Shown here: in pieces, positions 63,989 to 64,000 of the stretch
Layout: each line of letters starts with the position of its first letter
How positions within the stretch are numbered: position 1 is the stretch's first letter
From: Bin5 sp965208965
GTDB taxonomy: Bacteria > Chloroflexota > Anaerolineae > Caldilineales > Caldilineaceae
Length of the DNA stretch: 64,000 nt
Direction of reading: 5' to 3'
NCBI GenBank assembly: GCA_965208965.1
Contig: OZ242384.1
Coordinates: forward strand, 4,154,001 to 4,218,000
Notes under the pieces: generated by a model
Told to the model about the DNA's origin: nothing
Seen by the model: only the letters and a program-made list of their open reading frames with translations
Databases searched by the model: none
Program-made: the position numbers and the translations under genes

Positions 63989-64000
63989 GCGCTGCCTTCA

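Overview
The window looks like a chromosomal segment of a moderately GC-rich bacterium, most probably a Chloroflexota (Anaerolineae/Caldilineales-like) lineage. This is an inference from gene content: a full Mrp antiporter operon, a hydroxymethylglutaryl-CoA reductase of the mevalonate pathway, a bacterial RNase P RNA, GluRS with separate tRNA-Gln genes, a DtxR/MntR-type regulator and tandem FtsX-type permeases. No rRNA or protein marker fixes the lineage, so the assignment is tentative.

Layout. 1-1.5 kb: the start of an acidic Cys-containing protein (cut by the window edge), a YccF membrane protein and a possible small structured RNA with a terminator. 2.1-8.8 kb: mrpABCDEFG, a multisubunit Na+(K+)/H+ antiporter, followed by an FGGY sugar kinase. 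10.5-16.3 kb: an MFS exporter, a CPBP membrane protease bracketed by inverted insertion-sequence-like ends, and polyphosphate kinase. 16.5-22.1 kb: a DtxR/MntR-type regulator with a leaderless-looking promoter and an operator-like palindrome, then a tandem FtsX permease, a membrane-fusion protein and an ATPase, probably one exporter. 22.1-34.8 kb: mostly catabolic and accessory enzymes (threonine dehydratase-like, CoA-transferase, ketopantoate reductase-like, SixA-like phosphatase, alditol oxidase-like, nucleotidyltransferase-like, SDR, HIT, class V aminotransferase) and an ABC-2 exporter.

35.1-38.8 kb is a nest of decayed mobile DNA. An IS3-family element carries a group II intron close to one end and an IS1182-like element close to the other. 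The intron has recognisable 5' and domain V sequences and a matching EBS1/IBS1 pair, but its reverse transcriptase is deleted. The nest interrupts a small gene. 39.5-41 kb: RNase P RNA followed by six tRNA genes (Leu, Ala, Gly, Phe, Gln, His) on the minus strand, with a good promoter and a strong terminator. 41.1-44.1 kb: molybdenum cofactor genes moeA-moaC-moaD-moaE, in which MoaD carries an unexpected tail after its diglycine, and a VOC protein. 44.1-47.1 kb: low-coding accessory DNA with a frameshifted ISKra4-type element, a second fragment of the same element and short palindromes.

47.2-50.4 kb: SMP-30 lactonase, sugar isomerase/epimerase and an unrecognised 474-residue protein. 50.7-52.5 kb: gltX and tRNA-Gln(CTG). 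52.6-54.2 kb: HMG-CoA reductase with an extra N-terminal domain. 54.3-63.8 kb: a purine biosynthesis operon read leftwards (purL-purQ-purC-purE-purK-purF-purD). PurL has PurS-like sequence fused to its N-terminus. A terminator-like hairpin lies between an upstream tRNA-Glu and purL.

The core genes are intact, whereas all three transposases are frameshifted, so the insertion sequences look old and inactive. I found no CRISPR array, rRNA operon or prophage.
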